This document shows positions 61,164-64,000 of a stretch of DNA of 64,000 bases, piece after piece. Every line of letters starts with the position of its first letter. The first letter of the stretch is position 1. Under the pieces are notes generated by a model. That model had not been told where the DNA came from. It was given only the letters and a program-made list of their open reading frames with translations, and did not search any database. Where the stretch lies: assembly GCF_025766255.1 (NCBI RefSeq), contig NW_026516676.1, positions 530,091 through 594,090 on the forward strand, given 5' to 3'. The translations under genes were made by a program, and so were the position numbers. Source of the DNA: Zychaea mexicana. Its lineage: Eukaryota; Mucoromycota; Mucoromycetes; Mucorales; Lichtheimiaceae.

Positions 61164-63870
61164 TAGTATACAACTCTAAAATAAATTCTATGACACAGTA
61201 CGGTATATATGCTATTGGTTTATTAAACTTGAAATGCTTGTACTGTATAGGTAGGAAGAAAATCATCGTCGTTTCTGTATGATGCCTCGCGCTGATTATA
61301 TGGTATTCTTTAGCCGTACAATATTCATGTTATGAGTATGAGTTTTTAAAGGGCGGTGTTCTCTTTCATGGTCTCACTAGACTGCTTATACGCAGCGGTC
61401 GTTTGAATTGTTTTAATATTAAGCGATACCTGTAATTGTAATGCAAACAACAATATTTTGTATGTTTTAAATTGTTGTTGCCTGCGGTGACTGGTACTCT
61501 TCTAATATCAATGCATATAGAAGTGGAGCTCGTAAAATAGTTTCTTTATGTTTCAAGAGTTCGTAGTCTCGACTGTATTAATATAATATAGGAGACCTGA
61601 GTGTCGTATTGAAATAAGTCTGCCATAAACGCCGGTGTAAGTGCAAGCAACATATTCCTTTGCTTCCACTTCCAGTCGCATCTTTCTGGAACATGGTAGC
61701 ATGCTTTCTCAAGGTTGTCCAGCTGCTAACTTATTATGTATTAAAAGAAAACGCTGCAGCGACTAAAAGATCACTACAAAATATAAATTCAGGAGGCTTA
61801 CGAGCCAGAGAATAATGGTAGTCAAATACATATATAAACAGACCAGCAAATATGATTCTTCTTTTGCAATCGATATATGTCCAAAGACATAAACGTGATA
61901 GATCCAGCTCGCGTTGCTCTCAGGTAGCCACTTGACGGTGTCCTGCCCATGTCCAGAAAGGGGATGGCGTTTGATGTGTTGGACTCCATTAAACACCTGC
62001 ACTAGCCGAAAGCTCTAATTAATCCTAGTAAATTAGCTGTCAGACAATACTTTAAGAAATGCCACTTGAAAGCTGTTTTTGAACGATTAATGAAACACAC
62101 AAAGTATATCAACAAAAAGTATATCGCTAAGGAAGGAGTTTGAGACACGGATTTTATGCAACCTGAGCATATGAACGAAACGAAAAAGGAGCATGAAAGT
62201 TGTTGCACCGCTTGATTTAATCGAATATTGTGTTGGTAGGTTCCCAAATAGTAAAAATCAAATCGTTTAATCAAAAGGTAAACGATATGTTCGATATAAC
62301 AAAAGAAGAGTTTGTCTCCATAGTTGGTTGCGAACTTTGTTTTTTGATGATTTTGTGTCGGAGAAAACAGATCAGACGCATCACACGACAATCCAAGAAA
62401 ATAAATGAGGTACTGTATATTTGATGTGATCAGTCGAAGTAATTGCGTCTTTGACGACGCCCTATTCGGCCTCAATGTCTCTACCATGGGAAAAAAACAT
62501 CAAAGAGGAACGACAATATTATAAATGACTTGAAACAGCAGGAACCTTAAAAAGAAATCGTTTTGAACCAGTATAACAGCAGCAGCAGCAGCAGCATCGA
62601 TCATGACAAAGAGAAATATTGCATGAAAATACATGACAATATTTGGAGGATATGTAGAATTACTGTACTGACGTGAGTCAGCAGGAAGCAAAGGTAGTCT
62701 AGGAACGAGGAGCTCAGGAAGAGCGCAACACAGATCTTTCTTCTTTAGATAGTGACAAGTGATGCGTGTGTCAAACCTCGAACGTTCCAACAGCTTTCCC
62801 TTGAAACGAAAACTTCGTAGAGTGAAAGCGCATTGTTACGCAACGATTTGGCCAATTTACTTGGTACTCAAAGTGCACAAAGGAATGGCGGGTGAACAAG
62901 GTGATCAATGGAGCAACGAGTTACGCGCAAAAGGGTCAAAAGATGTACAGTAGGAAGTCATCGTTTATGGTGTTATTCTTCTGATCGTCCCAATGGATCT
63001 TGAAAGCTGCTAAAAAAAACGTAGAACCCGCACAAAAACAAACGAACCGATTAACTTTATCAGCAGCAATGAAAATCAATGAAGGGTGAGTCAGTTTCAC
63101 TAGCGGCAGCGTATACTTACCATGAGCGGTCAGCTTATCTGCGGCAGCACACTTGGATAGAGTATGAATTCGGAATGGATGGAGGGAGGTTACACGGCGT
63201 AGTTCAGAGAACTGTTGGCGGATGGCGAAAATTATAAAGCAACAGTAGACAAGCACGCTTCACAATAAAAGATAACGGGTCTTTTTTATATACACTGCAG
63301 CGTTGGGGTCAAGTGTGTGGTGTATCTAATCCCGCACACCGCACATGCAGTCAAAAGATACTAGCAAAATGGAATAGTCTGTGGACTACGCTCTATACTC
63401 ATGCTGTTTACCTTGTTGGGTGAAGAATAGAAACTGGCTGCTGGGAGGATCGTGTTCTTAATGTTTACTAATGCTGGATGAGGAACAACTGATGCCGTAG
63501 AATCTGTTAAGCTGTTTACCTTGTCAATCACTCCTGTATTGCCATTTGATTGCTCACAGAAAAGCATTTCTTCCGTGAATCTACATGCTCATTCACATTC
63601 GTGTCTTTGTTTTCGCTTGACACGGTGCCGTGCACGGACCCCCTCACAACCAAGCGGCGACAGCATCGGAGGTACAGCAGCCCATGGTGAGAGACACGTA
63701 CCACTACCGCCGAAGCACGCTTGTCTACTTGACCATCAAGTACCACTCCTTTCCTTTCCTTTGGTGCTGTATGTTTTGTAATGTCATAGTAGGCAACCCA
63801 CAAGTTGATTCGCAATCCGTTATCTGGGCCAATGAGAATCCACGGGGATTTGAAGTCCCGAACGAGAAAA
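61164..63870. other. AT-rich region with no recognisable gene
   Basis: 2.7 kb. Frames at 62002-62487 (minus), 62936-63256 (minus) and 63521-63815 (both strands) show no family pattern. An AGC repeat lies at ~62577-62596. The right part could hold the upstream region of a gene beyond the window. Confidence 0.35.
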
Positions 63871-63875
63871 ATGTC

Positions 63876-63883
63876 TATATAAA
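63876..63883 (+). promoter_or_regulatory. TATA box near the right edge
   Basis: TATATAAA is followed 20-40 bp later by a CT-rich stretch (63899-63921) like those at fungal transcription starts. It suggests a rightward gene whose coding part lies mostly outside the window; the first ATG at 63955 opens only a very short frame. Confidence 0.3.
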
Positions 63884-64000
63884 GCGAGCAATTTCGCCTT
63901 TCTTTTTTCTCTTCTCTTCAGTTCGTTTTGGTACAGCTTTGGTCTGTAGTACAGATGCACTGCTCTGTGCCATGATCGGGTCATTGCTTGTGCTGGCTAT

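Overview
The window reads as nuclear DNA of an early-diverging filamentous fungus, most likely Mucoromycota (Mucorales-like). The evidence is genes with many short introns (about 50-180 bp, GTAAGT-type donors), Mucorales-style UDP-glycosyltransferases with a C-terminal membrane anchor, TPR/F-box/LRR relatives, transcription factors full of Gln, Asn and Ser runs, and many CT, GT and poly-C/G microsatellites. No species can be named from the sequence alone. Splice junctions were placed by eye from GT/AG signals, reading-frame continuity and protein-family expectation, with no transcript data.

Left part (1-9.8 kb): a TPR protein running off the left edge, diverging from a membrane UDP-glycosyltransferase. 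Directly behind that gene sits an apparently intact Tc1/mariner-like DDE transposon with 20-bp terminal inverted repeats. Next come GC-rich hairpins and a frameshifted Helitron-type Pif1 helicase remnant. At 7.45-8.9 kb a TATA box precedes a run of short exon-like blocks with good splice signals but no continuous reading frame, best read as a spliced noncoding (possibly small-RNA host) gene.

Central-left part (9.8-26.5 kb) is housekeeping: an Hda1-type class II histone deacetylase (minus) divergent from an Nma111-type HtrA protease (plus), then two heme-thiolate peroxygenase paralogs. Between the paralogs lies a decayed copy of the protease gene's 3' end, so the second paralog arose by tandem duplication of a block. 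DNA polymerase delta subunit 3 (POLD3/Cdc27-like) and a Pin1/Ess1 prolyl isomerase follow.

Central-right part (26.5-52 kb) is gene-poor and microsatellite-rich. It holds three probable regulators, all on the minus strand: a polyQ bHLH factor, an Msn2-like two-finger C2H2 factor and a SAM+HMG-box factor. A mitochondrial ribosomal protein (Mrp51 type) lies among them. An isolated fragment of the 5' end of 18S rRNA sits in the longest gene-free stretch.

Right part (52-64 kb): a DDX41/Abstrakt DEAD-box helicase in 13 exons, then a second UDP-glycosyltransferase with a lesion at one splice acceptor, divergent from a broken F-box/LRR gene. The UGT/TPR-F-box divergent pair at both ends of the window, in mirror orientation, suggests duplication of that pair. 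The last 2.8 kb has no recognisable gene, but a TATA box near the right edge suggests a gene starting beyond it.
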